Program-made: the position numbers and the translations under genes
Origin: a virus
Strand: one strand, 5' to 3'
Length of the DNA: 64,000 nt
IMG/VR virus record: IMGVR_UViG_3300042516_002076
Coordinates: 1-64,000 of that record
Shown: in pieces, positions 44,091 through 52,769 of the stretch
Position numbering within the stretch: the stretch's first letter is position 1
Layout: each line of letters starts with the position of its first letter
Notes under the pieces: model-generated
Seen by the model: only the letters and a program-made list of their open reading frames with translations
Told to the model about the DNA's origin: nothing
The model's database searches: none

Positions 44091-46181
44091 ATGGGCTGGT
44101 ATGACAGTTTTAAAACAGGTACATTAGATTACCTTACAAAAGGTAGTTATTCAAAACAAAAAAAGAAATCTGCAAGTTCATTTTGGGCAGATGAGTGGAG
44201 CCAGTACGATACTCCTACTACCTATTGGAGTGGTGGTGAATGGAAAACACAACAACTTTCCAAAGTAGAAAATAGTACGGCAGAGTTACTTAAACTTAAC
44301 GCACACAAAAGAGCAATCTCTAACTTTGTAAACATTCTTACAAATAAAAACATTCCTGTTACATTTGCTAAGAAAGGTGATTCATATACGGATGGTAAAT
44401 CCGTAGTATTATCAGCTGAGGTTAAACCTGATAAGTTTGACGTTGCAGTAGGTTTAGCATTGCACGAAGCATCACACATTGTTCTTACAGACTTTGAATT
44501 GATGCCTAAGTATAATGCACCTAAAGATATGTTCAATCAGTTTGCAGTTGCAGCTGGTAAGGACCCTCAAAATTTAGATAGTGTAGAATATCATCTAAAC
44601 AAAGATAACTTATTTGATGTAGTTAAATCATTGGTAAACTTTGTAGAGGATAGAAGGATTGATCAATACATCTACAATACTTGTCCAGGTTATAGAGATT
44701 ATTATAGAGCATTGTATGATGAGTATTTCTATGATACTACTATTGATAAGGGATTGCAAAGTGATGAATATACGGATGAAACATTACAATCGTATATGTT
44801 CCGTATCATTAATATCACAAACAGCAATAGTGACCTTAGTAAGTTAAAAGGTTTGAAAGAAATTTATCAAATCTTAGACCTTAAAAACATCAATAGGTTA
44901 AAATCAACTAAAGATTCATTAGAGGTAGCAGAAAAGATTACTAATACTATTCTAAAAAACATTAGTATTGAGTTATCCGAAAAACCACAAAATGGAAATG
45001 GTGAAGGTGAAGGTGGTGAACCACAAGAAATTGATGATTTGGGAGAAAACTTTGAAATTACACAAGGTGATGATAGTGGTGATAATTCATGTACAGGCGT
45101 TAAATTATCTAAAAATGCTAAGGCACAATTAGATAAAGCTATTAAGAAACAAAAAGATTTCGTAAACAATAATCTTAAAAAGAAAGCCTTAACTAAGAAA
45201 GAAAATGATACACTAGACCAAATTGATAAGAGTGGAACTACAATGGAAAATGTAGGTGATACTAAATTGGAAAATGGTGGACATATTCCAGTAGTTCAAT
45301 GTATGGTTTCTAAGAAAATGACAGAATCATTGATGCAAGATAGAGAGTTTCCATTTGCATATTGGAGTGATTATGATAATAAGTTTCACAACTGGAATGA
45401 GGAAACATTACGCAGAGGTATTATAATGGGTACTATTTTAGGTAAGAGAATTGCTGTTCGTAGTGAGGAAAGAGAAACAATCAATCCACGTCAAAAGAAT
45501 GGTAGAATTGATAAGAGAATGGTAGCGGCATTGGGGTATGATTATGTAAATGTATTCTCTCACAAAGAAGTAGATAAATTCAAAAAGGTAATGTTACATA
45601 TTACTATTGATGGTAGTGGTAGTATGAGTGGTAGGAATTGGAATGACTCATTGGCATTAGCAATTGCAATTTGTAAAGCAGGTTCAATGGTTAGTAACTT
45701 GAATGTGCAGGTATCTATTAGAGGTACTTGGGGTAACAAACCTTACATATGTATTGCGTATGATAGTAGAGTTGACAAGTTTGAGAAAGTAAAAAGATTG
45801 TTCCCTGCTTTACAAGCAAATGGTACAACACCTGAGGGTTTAACATTCCAAGCTATTATGAAACACTTTGTAGAAAGTACAAAAGATATGGATAGTTATT
45901 TCTTAAACATATGTGATGGTGAGCCTACCTTCTCAAACGATCAGGTAAGTTATGGTGGCCAAAATGCAGTTCTGCATACTAAGAAAATGGTAAACCAAAT
46001 TAGAGAAATGGGTATCAATGTAATGAGTTACTTTGTAAGTGAGGGTGGTGGTAGTAGTTGGGGTAGTAGTTCAAAGGATAAATTCAAACAAATGTATGGT
46101 AGTGACAGTAGATTCATAGATGTTACACAAATCGTACCAATTACAAAGACATTGAACGAGTTATTTATGAAAAAAGGGTAA
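44091..46181 (+). CDS. VWA-zincin protein, CobT-like
   Basis: 696 residues. ALHEASHIVLTDFE near 125 is a zincin HExxH motif, with FVEDRRIDQYI near 187 supplying a further acidic residue. A Glu-rich linker follows. The C-terminal von Willebrand factor A domain has the metal-adhesion site ITIDGSGSMSG near 503. The pairing of such a protein with a MoxR ATPase (next gene, after promoter B) is the CobS/CobT-like system seen in cyanophages and other T4-like phages, of uncertain role, possibly remodelling a host complex. Confidence 0.8.
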   Translation: MGWYDSFKTGTLDYLTKGSYSKQKKKSASSFWADEWSQYDTPTTYWSGGEWKTQQLSKVENSTAELLKLNAHKRAISNFVNILTNKNIPVTFAKKGDSYTDGKSVVLSAEVKPDKFDVAVGLALHEASHIVLTDFELMPKYNAPKDMFNQFAVAAGKDPQNLDSVEYHLNKDNLFDVVKSLVNFVEDRRIDQYIYNTCPGYRDYYRALYDEYFYDTTIDKGLQSDEYTDETLQSYMFRIINITNSNSDLSKLKGLKEIYQILDLKNINRLKSTKDSLEVAEKITNTILKNISIELSEKPQNGNGEGEGGEPQEIDDLGENFEITQGDDSGDNSCTGVKLSKNAKAQLDKAIKKQKDFVNNNLKKKALTKKENDTLDQIDKSGTTMENVGDTKLENGGHIPVVQCMVSKKMTESLMQDREFPFAYWSDYDNKFHNWNEETLRRGIIMGTILGKRIAVRSEERETINPRQKNGRIDKRMVAALGYDYVNVFSHKEVDKFKKVMLHITIDGSGSMSGRNWNDSLALAIAICKAGSMVSNLNVQVSIRGTWGNKPYICIAYDSRVDKFEKVKRLFPALQANGTTPEGLTFQAIMKHFVESTKDMDSYFLNICDGEPTFSNDQVSYGGQNAVLHTKKMVNQIREMGINVMSYFVSEGGGSSWGSSSKDKFKQMYGSDSRFIDVTQIVPITKTLNELFMKKG

Positions 46182-46198
46182 AAAACACCAAAAAACCT

Positions 46199-46221
46199 AA
46201 CTGGTTGAGTATCAACAAGTT
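46199..46221 (+). promoter_or_regulatory. palindromic operator B1
   Basis: AACTGGTTGA then GTA then TCAACAAGTT, a near-perfect copy of the 23-bp site. It leads into the 12-bp palindrome GTTATGCATAAC at 46219-46230. Confidence 0.6.
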
Positions 46222-46247
46222 ATGCATAACAATAAAATGGGGTGCAT

Positions 46248-46270
46248 AACTCGTTGATTACTAACCACTT
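46248..46270 (+). promoter_or_regulatory. palindromic operator B2
   Basis: AACTCGTTGA half-site intact, second half degenerate. Starts 49 bases after B1 and ends ten bases before the -33 TTG. Confidence 0.5.
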
Positions 46271-46280
46271 AAAAATATAT

Positions 46281-46311
46281 TTGGTAGATTGGCAAAAAAG
46301 TTGTATCTTTG
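46281..46311 (+). promoter_or_regulatory. promoter B for MoxR ATPase
   Basis: TTG at 46281-46283, 20 bases, TATCTTTG at 46304-46311. Confidence 0.75.
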
Positions 46312-46367
46312 ATATAATCAAATGAGTAGAAATATAAACAATAAACAATAAACATTAAATTTCAGTT

Positions 46368-47594
46368 ATGAGTAAAAAAATGCAAAACGCAGAGTTCGGT
46401 TACACACAAGAGTGTTACAAAGTAGACAACATTAAATCTCGCTTCAACCTTGTTAATACAATGGGTGAAGTTGCAGATGATTCAACGATTGTAGGTAGTT
46501 CAATGAGAAAGAGAGCACATACAAACGGAAAAGCAATTAGAGGACACATCAATAAGAATGGTGTGAAAACATATCGTATGGTAGAAATGCAAGAATATAC
46601 GGATATGTTGGTTAAGCCGATGAATACGGATATCGCAGAAACTATCGTAGAAAATCCAACGGAGCATAAAGATGTTATTGATTTCATCCACAAAGACGGT
46701 ATGGAGTTGAAACCTGCTAACTTAATTATGAACGAATTAAAGTGGAAATACTTATTGCGTTCAGCAGTTAGAGCTCGTAATATTATGATGACAGGACCGG
46801 CTGGTAGTGGTAAAACAATGGCAGCTAAAGCATTAGTAAGTGCATTGAAACGCCCTTTCTTTTACTTTAACTTAGGTGCTACACAAGACCCGAGAGCAGC
46901 TTTGATTGGTAACACACACTTTAACAAATCGACTGGTACATACTTTAGTGAATCAGCATTCATTAAAGCAATTAAGACACCTTATGCAGTTGTATTGTTA
47001 GATGAGTTGAGTAGAGCACATCCAGAAGCTGCTAATATCTTAATGACGGTATTAGACCAAACACAAAGATACTTACGATTAGATGAGCAAGATAATTCAC
47101 CAATCGTTGAGGTAGCAAAAGGTGTTACGTTTGTAGCAACCGCGAATATCGGCTCGGAATATACTGCAACACGTGTTATGGATAGAGCGTTGTTAGACCG
47201 TTTTGTAACTATTGAGGTAGATACACTAAACGCAGATCAAGAATATCAGTTATTAAATATGTTGTATCCTGATACCAATCAAGAGGATTTGAAAGCAGTA
47301 GCTGAAATTGCATCTCACACACGTGACCAAGTAAAAAGTGAGGTTGGTAAATTAACAACGGCAGTATCTACTCGTATTTCAGTAGAGATGGCAGGTTTGT
47401 TATATGATGGTTTCAACTTATTAGAAGCAGCAGAAGTAGCAATCTTTCCATTCTATTCGCAAGATGGTGGTATGGATAGTGAACGTACATATATTAAACA
47501 ATTAGTTCAAAAATACATCCGTGACGAGAATGATGGTGAAAAGTTATTCAACGAAGTGACAGAAGATGCTAATGATGATACGATAGTGTGGTAG
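46368..47594 (+). CDS. MoxR-family AAA+ ATPase, CobS-like
   Basis: 408 residues. Walker A GPAGSGKT near 142, Walker B VVLLDELSR near 206, sensor 1 FVATANIGS near 260 and the arginine-finger region DRALLDRF near 275. MoxR enzymes act as chaperones with VWA partners; the VWA-zincin gene is immediately upstream, so the two likely form a complex. It has its own operator-controlled promoter. Confidence 0.9.
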   Translation: MSKKMQNAEFGYTQECYKVDNIKSRFNLVNTMGEVADDSTIVGSSMRKRAHTNGKAIRGHINKNGVKTYRMVEMQEYTDMLVKPMNTDIAETIVENPTEHKDVIDFIHKDGMELKPANLIMNELKWKYLLRSAVRARNIMMTGPAGSGKTMAAKALVSALKRPFFYFNLGATQDPRAALIGNTHFNKSTGTYFSESAFIKAIKTPYAVVLLDELSRAHPEAANILMTVLDQTQRYLRLDEQDNSPIVEVAKGVTFVATANIGSEYTATRVMDRALLDRFVTIEVDTLNADQEYQLLNMLYPDTNQEDLKAVAEIASHTRDQVKSEVGKLTTAVSTRISVEMAGLLYDGFNLLEAAEVAIFPFYSQDGGMDSERTYIKQLVQKYIRDENDGEKLFNEVTEDANDDTIVW

Positions 47595-47605
47595 ATATGT
47601 TATGA

Positions 47606-47644
47606 GGGTAGAGTTCATACTCATACTCATAACTGGCTCTACCC
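47606..47644 (+). other. hairpin after MoxR gene
   Basis: GGGTAGAG pairs with CTCTACCC around a loop that contains CATACT repeats. No T tract follows, so it may protect or process the mRNA rather than terminate it. Confidence 0.4.
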
Positions 47645-47655
47645 AATATTAACTC

Positions 47656-47690
47656 GATAGGGGTGCATTCTGCATCCCTATCATTTTTTT
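47656..47690 (+). terminator. hairpin terminator
   Basis: GATAGGG-TGCA pairs with TGCA-CCCTATC (one mismatch) around TTC, then seven Ts. Confidence 0.85.
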
Positions 47691-47709
47691 AATTTTAAAA
47701 CATAAACAT

Positions 47710-48360
47710 ATGCCGAATTGGTGCTTAAATAGATTGACAGTAAGTGGTGATAAACATGAGATTAACAAATTCAAAGAACTTACATTAGTTAAACCGGAGA
47801 AAAGTAGTGAACTGAATTTTACTATGGAAGTTTTATATCCTACTCCAACGGAATTATTAGAACAAACATCACCTGCAATGTGGCGTGGTGACGAACTGGA
47901 TGTTGAAGGTAAGTTGGAATTTGAAAAGAAGATAGAAGAAATTAAAGAAAAGTATGGATATACTGACTGGTATAATTGGAGAGTAGATAAGTGGGGTACT
48001 AAATGGGATGCAGCAGAAAGTTGTATATGTGATGATACGGATGAATTATTTGTAGTAGAATACGATACAGCATGGGCACCTAATATTGCTTGGGTTCAAT
48101 ATGTAGCAAAAGCATTTCCTGCATTACAATTTACTTTGACCTTTGAAGAACCCAGTATGAACTTTTGTGGTATATACGAAGTGAAAGGTGAAAATGAGGA
48201 CCTAATGGAAGGTGAATTAGAATATGTAGATGAAGAAACAGGTAGACAGGTTTACTATGATGGTGAAATTGAAAAGTATCGTTATAGTGACACGAATGAA
48301 ATCGCAGGTACTGAAGATGAAGACTTTTGGCCTGAAATGAGAAACCCTTTTAATAACTAA
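47710..48360 (+). CDS. Api92-like protein
   Basis: 216 residues. MPNWCLNRLTVSG at the start and WGTKWDAAESC then YDTAWAPNIAWV are the fingerprints of Api92/DUF1281-like phage proteins with a ferredoxin-like fold. Acidic end. Role unknown. Confidence 0.7.
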   Translation: MPNWCLNRLTVSGDKHEINKFKELTLVKPEKSSELNFTMEVLYPTPTELLEQTSPAMWRGDELDVEGKLEFEKKIEEIKEKYGYTDWYNWRVDKWGTKWDAAESCICDDTDELFVVEYDTAWAPNIAWVQYVAKAFPALQFTLTFEEPSMNFCGIYEVKGENEDLMEGELEYVDEETGRQVYYDGEIEKYRYSDTNEIAGTEDEDFWPEMRNPFNN

Positions 48361-48369
48361 ACAAACACA

Positions 48370-48972
48370 ATGGCATTAACTAAAAACGTAACGGCATTCA
48401 TTAATCATGTGAAAGGACATTGTAAAGAAGTAGGTATTAAATATGATGTTCGTCCTGTAAAGTATTTGGTATTAAGTGGCAATATAAGATGTAGTGGTTA
48501 CTTTTGTGAAGAAACTATGAAATTAGTAGTAGCAGGTAAAAGTAAAGATTGGTTGGGTATATTAGTACACGAATACGCACATCTAACACAATGGCAAGAT
48601 AAGAGCACTAACATATGGAAAACCGGCTCGACTGGAGTGACAAATTTAGATGATTGGTTAGGTGGTAAGAAAATTCGTAGTGTTAAGAAAGCAATAGAAT
48701 GGAGTAGAGATTTAGAATTGGATAATGAGAAACGTGCAGTAAAACTAATTAAAAAATGGCAACTACCGGTAGACCTTAACGATTACATTAAAAAAGCAAA
48801 CGCATATATTCAGTTCTACAATTATATGAGATACTCAAAGAGATGGAGTAGACCAGGCAACGCACCATATAGTAACAAAGCTATTTATGAAGCGATGCCA
48901 CCTAATTTTAGAATGAACTACAAAAAAATGAGTGACAAGTATTTAAAATTATACAAAGAACAAAATATATAA
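48370..48972 (+). CDS. zincin metallopeptidase-like protein
   Basis: 200 residues. ILVHEYAHLTQW near 60 is an HExxH motif; ELDNEKRAVKLI near 117 could supply the third ligand. SprT-like length. The Glu is kept, so activity is plausible. Substrate unknown. Confidence 0.6.
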   Translation: MALTKNVTAFINHVKGHCKEVGIKYDVRPVKYLVLSGNIRCSGYFCEETMKLVVAGKSKDWLGILVHEYAHLTQWQDKSTNIWKTGSTGVTNLDDWLGGKKIRSVKKAIEWSRDLELDNEKRAVKLIKKWQLPVDLNDYIKKANAYIQFYNYMRYSKRWSRPGNAPYSNKAIYEAMPPNFRMNYKKMSDKYLKLYKEQNI

Positions 48973-48990
48973 AGATTTTTTTTAAAACGA

Positions 48991-49005
48991 AGTGGAGACA
49001 CCACT
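48991..49005 (+). promoter_or_regulatory. 5'-leader hairpin
   Basis: AGTGG pairs with CCACT around AGACA, 34 bases before the ATG at 49026. Core GTGGAGNCACCAC, followed two bases later by TAAAAA, is shared with 43796. Confidence 0.4.
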
Positions 49006-49025
49006 ATAAAAATTGAATTATAAAC

Positions 49026-50309
49026 ATGGCTAAAACCAAAAAAACCGGACCTGTATCCATTAGGCAACTGACAGGTGGTAAAAAGGGAGAACCAATTATT
49101 CCTAAAATAACTGCTCCAATAGGGAGTTATGAATTGGTAGACATTAATGAAGTATTGGATAATCCAGGACAAGTGATTTATGTAGATACATCACGTGAAT
49201 TAGGTGAAACTCCACAAGAAGCATTAATTAATCATTATGCAACACTTGCAGAAAGTATAGAACAAACTGGATTAGAACAAATACCTGTTGTCTTTAGGTT
49301 TAAAGATGGGACACTATGTTTTAAGTCCGGTATGACAAGACGAGAGGTGTTAAGACGTATGGGAGCAACTCATATACCAATAACGATTATTGATAGAATG
49401 GATATTACATACGATGAATATACAAATAGTCCAGAACATTGGTTTGACAAATACACCGATACAGCATCCTCTAATATTATGGATACTGAAAGGAAAAAGG
49501 AGATTAATCAGTATAAACAAATGCTGGTAATAGAAGATGATCATAAAAAGAAATTTGGTAAACCATTATCAATTGATAATTTTAATAAAGCACTTACAAT
49601 GACTGGATTAACACAGGATTTGTATGATAAGTTTCAGGCGGTACAAACCGAATGGCCAGAAATGTATGACAAATTGTTAATATTAAAAAAGACAGTTATA
49701 CCAGCTTATAAAGAACTTTTACAAAAGAGAAAGCAACAAGCTAAAACAAAGAAAGCAAATCCTGCAGGATTTGGATTAGTAGATAAACAAATTATGAAAA
49801 AAATCCTAAATGCAGTAGCGGGATTAATGTTTGAATTGAATGAAGTAAAACTAATGACGAATGGTTTAAATCATGATTTCTTAAACTTAATTCAAACTAA
49901 TATTAGAGGTGGATTATTACATGAAGCAATTGTTCATTCATTTAAACACATTATGAATGATGCAAACCCAGACCATTCATGGGAAGCATATGATAATATG
50001 ACATATGATTTATTAAGTACCGGTATTGGACTTGAAATTGATGTTAAAACAAGAATCTTAGGTAGTAAAGATTGGACATGTAAAGCAAACAATATTAAAA
50101 GTGGATTTTATCTATTTGTTGAAGCAAATGATGATATGACACAATGGTTTGTAGCATATGGATATACTAAAGCAGAGGATTGGGATAAGAAAAATACAAT
50201 GGGCATGTATAATACTAAAACTTTAGCAAAGAATATCGGTAAGAATATGAATATACTTATTGGTAATATTGACAGTAAAGGAAAATTATATACACATCCA
50301 ATTCAATAG
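49026..50309 (+). CDS. ParB-like domain fused to possible PD-(D/E)XK domain
   Basis: 427 residues. The N-terminal 130 residues look like ParB/sulfiredoxin-like: LAESIEQTGLEQIPVVFRF, then FKSGMTRREVLRRMG near 105, which is the nucleotide-binding GxxRR-like motif. The C-terminal third has WEAYDNMTYDLLSTGIGLEI then DVKTRILGSKDW, where D-V-K could be the D-x-K of a PD-(D/E)XK nuclease with the earlier Asp. Such a fusion would join a CTPase/nuclease-like head to a nuclease. Middle is helical. Confidence 0.55.
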   Translation: MAKTKKTGPVSIRQLTGGKKGEPIIPKITAPIGSYELVDINEVLDNPGQVIYVDTSRELGETPQEALINHYATLAESIEQTGLEQIPVVFRFKDGTLCFKSGMTRREVLRRMGATHIPITIIDRMDITYDEYTNSPEHWFDKYTDTASSNIMDTERKKEINQYKQMLVIEDDHKKKFGKPLSIDNFNKALTMTGLTQDLYDKFQAVQTEWPEMYDKLLILKKTVIPAYKELLQKRKQQAKTKKANPAGFGLVDKQIMKKILNAVAGLMFELNEVKLMTNGLNHDFLNLIQTNIRGGLLHEAIVHSFKHIMNDANPDHSWEAYDNMTYDLLSTGIGLEIDVKTRILGSKDWTCKANNIKSGFYLFVEANDDMTQWFVAYGYTKAEDWDKKNTMGMYNTKTLAKNIGKNMNILIGNIDSKGKLYTHPIQ

Positions 50310-50313
50310 AAAC

Positions 50314-50347
50314 AAAGGGGGACAGAAATGTTCCCCTTTTTTTGTTA
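50314..50347 (+). terminator. hairpin terminator
   Basis: AAGGGGGACA pairs with TGTTCCCCTT (one wobble) around a GAAA tetraloop, then a T tract. Same tetraloop as at 42835. Confidence 0.85.
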
Positions 50348-50372
50348 ATCACATTATTTATTAGTATATTTA
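50342..50372 (+). promoter_or_regulatory. promoter, leaderless transcript
   Basis: TTG at 50342-50344 in the terminator T tract, 20 bases, TATATTTA at 50365-50372, ATG at 50376. Confidence 0.5.
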
Positions 50373-50375
50373 AGT

Positions 50376-50660
50376 ATGGAATTTAATAAGACAGATGAGG
50401 AACTAAAACAAATGTCAGATGATGAATTGTTTGCTTATTTAGATGCCAAAGCAGCACATTTAAAGAAGTATACTGCACCCTTAAGCAATTGGCATGTTAA
50501 ACGATATTCTCACATTGGAGAAGCAGTAAGTAAAACGGATAGAGGAACGGATGAAGTGTTCGCAGATGGGTTGTATGATAGTTTAAAACCGATTATAGAG
50601 GCAAATGATAGTGAATCATTTAATAGAATGGCAGATAAAATTAAAAAGAGAAATAAATAA
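50376..50660 (+). CDS. hypothetical protein
   Basis: 94 residues, acidic N-terminus (DEELKQMSDDELFAYLDAKA), charged helical C-terminus. Not recognised. Overlaps the next ATG by one base. Confidence 0.5.
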   Translation: MEFNKTDEELKQMSDDELFAYLDAKAAHLKKYTAPLSNWHVKRYSHIGEAVSKTDRGTDEVFADGLYDSLKPIIEANDSESFNRMADKIKKRNK

Positions 50661-50845
50661 TGGGATTTAATCACTGTCACATACCTAATATCTCAGCAGT
50701 AATGTGGGAATTAGAAACACATGGAATTGAAAAGTTTGTAAAATTATATACATCCTATGATTCCTATGGTGGTGATAGTGAAGCAATACAATTTATAGAA
50801 CAAACATTAAAACAATATTATGAGCAAGCAACAACTATCAACTAA
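50660..50845 (+). CDS. small hypothetical protein
   Basis: 61 residues (NHCHIPNISAVMWELETHGI), no motif recognised. Overlaps the next gene by 26 bases. Confidence 0.45.
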   Translation: MGFNHCHIPNISAVMWELETHGIEKFVKLYTSYDSYGGDSEAIQFIEQTLKQYYEQATTIN

Positions 50846-51113
50846 TGAACCAATTGATGTTACACATGATGAAGATTATGTATATGAACAATATCTAACA
50901 CAAGAAAAATTGAATGAGGAGTATTGGCAGCATAAGGCAAATGAAACTATTGAAACTATTAATTCAATATACGATAATAGATTTTGTTATGCAGATGTAA
51001 TTGCCGCGGTTATGGAAGTGACAGGTGATGAAGAATTTACAGAATCAGTAGGAAATAAGTTGAATGAATTGTATGTTAGGAGATTGACATTTGATGCATA
51101 CCAAAATAAATAA
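50820..51113 (+). CDS. hypothetical protein
   Basis: 97 residues, acidic (DVTHDEDYVYEQYLTQEKL), helical; no family recognised. Confidence 0.5.
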   Translation: MSKQQLSTNEPIDVTHDEDYVYEQYLTQEKLNEEYWQHKANETIETINSIYDNRFCYADVIAAVMEVTGDEEFTESVGNKLNELYVRRLTFDAYQNK

Positions 51114-51115
51114 TT

Positions 51116-51535
51116 ATGGGTTACAATAGATTTAGATGGTGGACAAAAGGAAAGAAAAAGAATCCTTTACCGGAACATTATCCATTATCACAAAAAATTC
51201 AGAATGGTGATTATGATTATTCGTATATGTTTGCAGAAGCTAAAGAGATGAGAGATACTGCTCAGAAAGTATATCAACAAACATACGATAACTATGGTGG
51301 AACTGATGAAAAGAATAGGATTGAAGTTTCGTTAGAAGCATCTCAAATGAAAAGAATAAAAGCAATTAAGTTGGAGTTAGAAGCTAACAAAGATGAGCAG
51401 AATATACTTTACAAATTGAGGAGAGATTTAACTAAAACATTCGGTATAGATTTGTGGAATGAGGCAATGGAAAAAGTAGATGGTGATTTATTAGATTTAT
51501 ATACTTACTATAAAAAGAATGCAGTTAAAGATTAA
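51116..51535 (+). CDS. hypothetical helical protein
   Basis: 139 residues. A basic start (FRWWTKGKKKNPLPEHYP) precedes a long helical part (SLEASQMKRIKAIKLELEA). Not recognised. Overlaps the next gene by 17 bases. Confidence 0.5.
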   Translation: MGYNRFRWWTKGKKKNPLPEHYPLSQKIQNGDYDYSYMFAEAKEMRDTAQKVYQQTYDNYGGTDEKNRIEVSLEASQMKRIKAIKLELEANKDEQNILYKLRRDLTKTFGIDLWNEAMEKVDGDLLDLYTYYKKNAVKD

Positions 51536-52769
51536 GTTTTCAGAAATAAGAGGTGACTTTGGCATTAAGGATTTAGATCTCTACTCAACGGAAAGTAGAG
51601 AATCATATATCCGACAAGGTCACATGAAACAATTTATATTTTCAGTTCAGAAATACGGAGATATAGAATTTATAGAGGATGAGGAAGTATATTGTTTATT
51701 TTATACTGAATCAATTTCATCTGCAATACCTCACTTTATCAATTTAGATAAGAGTAAGGATATATTACATAAACTTAGGACCGGTGTTATAAAGAAGTTC
51801 ATATTCTATGGTGAGGATATGGACTTTCTTACTGTCGCTGGTCCTGTGCCAGGATTAGTTCAACAATTAAACCATTTCTTTGGTGAGCATATTGATAAGG
51901 TTTGGATTAGTATAGCTAGTAAAAACTGGTCGCATGATTGGGGTAATATTAATGTGGTATATAACTTAGGATGTTTACCTTACTTTATTGAGAACAATAT
52001 TGAAAAGATAGAGGAGGAAAATATCATAGTAGATAGTTCTAAAGCAGAAAAGCATTTTTATACAACCAACAATCAACCGAGAGAAGCTAGGATGCATTTG
52101 TATAAGCACTTATTGGATAATAGGATGATGAGTAAGTGTGAAGCAAGTTTCTTTTTTAGATATTGGGATGATGGAAAGAAGTATATTACATATAGTGACA
52201 GAGAAAGAGATGGTGCAAAGAAATTACTACCAGATATAGATGATGAATTTCAGTTTCCTGTTAGAGTATTTGAGAATGAATTAGAGGGTGGACACTATTA
52301 TAATTGTAAGTGGGTAAACTTTGAAAAGAACAATAATGCATTGATAGATGTTGTAATAGAAACCTTAAGTGATGGTGTTGATTTTTGTTCACTTACCGAA
52401 AAGACATTTAGACCTATTATATGTAAGAAACCATTTTTAGTATTTGGTTCAGCCGGTCTATATAGAGGATTAGAGGAAATGGGATTCAAACTATTTCCAG
52501 GATTATATGATGCTGATATATTAGATGATACTACTGAATTTAACGAGATAATGGATGAGTTACGACATGAGGATAATGCAAAGGTAGTTTTCTATGAGAG
52601 GAGATTTAATAAGTTTCTAAAGATATTAGATAGATTAGCAGAAATGGATATAGAACAATTAAGAGAATTAGTAGATGAAACTTGGTTTAATTGTGAGTAT
52701 AATTATAACGTCTTATTACACATAATTAAAAAAGAAAAAGAGGATACTATTAAGTTGTTTTCATTATGA
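51519..52769 (+). CDS. glycosyltransferase-like protein, GT10-like
   Basis: 416 residues. VVIETLSDGVDFCSLTEKTF then RPIICKKPFLVFGSAGLY near 285-320 resembles the E...TEK...P...G nucleotide-sugar motif of GT10 fucosyltransferase-like enzymes. Middle part ELDGAKK/DRERDGAKKLLPD is not assigned. Overlaps the next gene, a paralogue, by four bases. Confidence 0.5.
   Translation: MQLKIKFSEIRGDFGIKDLDLYSTESRESYIRQGHMKQFIFSVQKYGDIEFIEDEEVYCLFYTESISSAIPHFINLDKSKDILHKLRTGVIKKFIFYGEDMDFLTVAGPVPGLVQQLNHFFGEHIDKVWISIASKNWSHDWGNINVVYNLGCLPYFIENNIEKIEEENIIVDSSKAEKHFYTTNNQPREARMHLYKHLLDNRMMSKCEASFFFRYWDDGKKYITYSDRERDGAKKLLPDIDDEFQFPVRVFENELEGGHYYNCKWVNFEKNNNALIDVVIETLSDGVDFCSLTEKTFRPIICKKPFLVFGSAGLYRGLEEMGFKLFPGLYDADILDDTTEFNEIMDELRHEDNAKVVFYERRFNKFLKILDRLAEMDIEQLRELVDETWFNCEYNYNVLLHIIKKEKEDTIKLFSL

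Noticed and set aside
47606-47644. Hairpin as second terminator
   Set aside because: No T tract follows; the hairpin at 47656 is the terminator.
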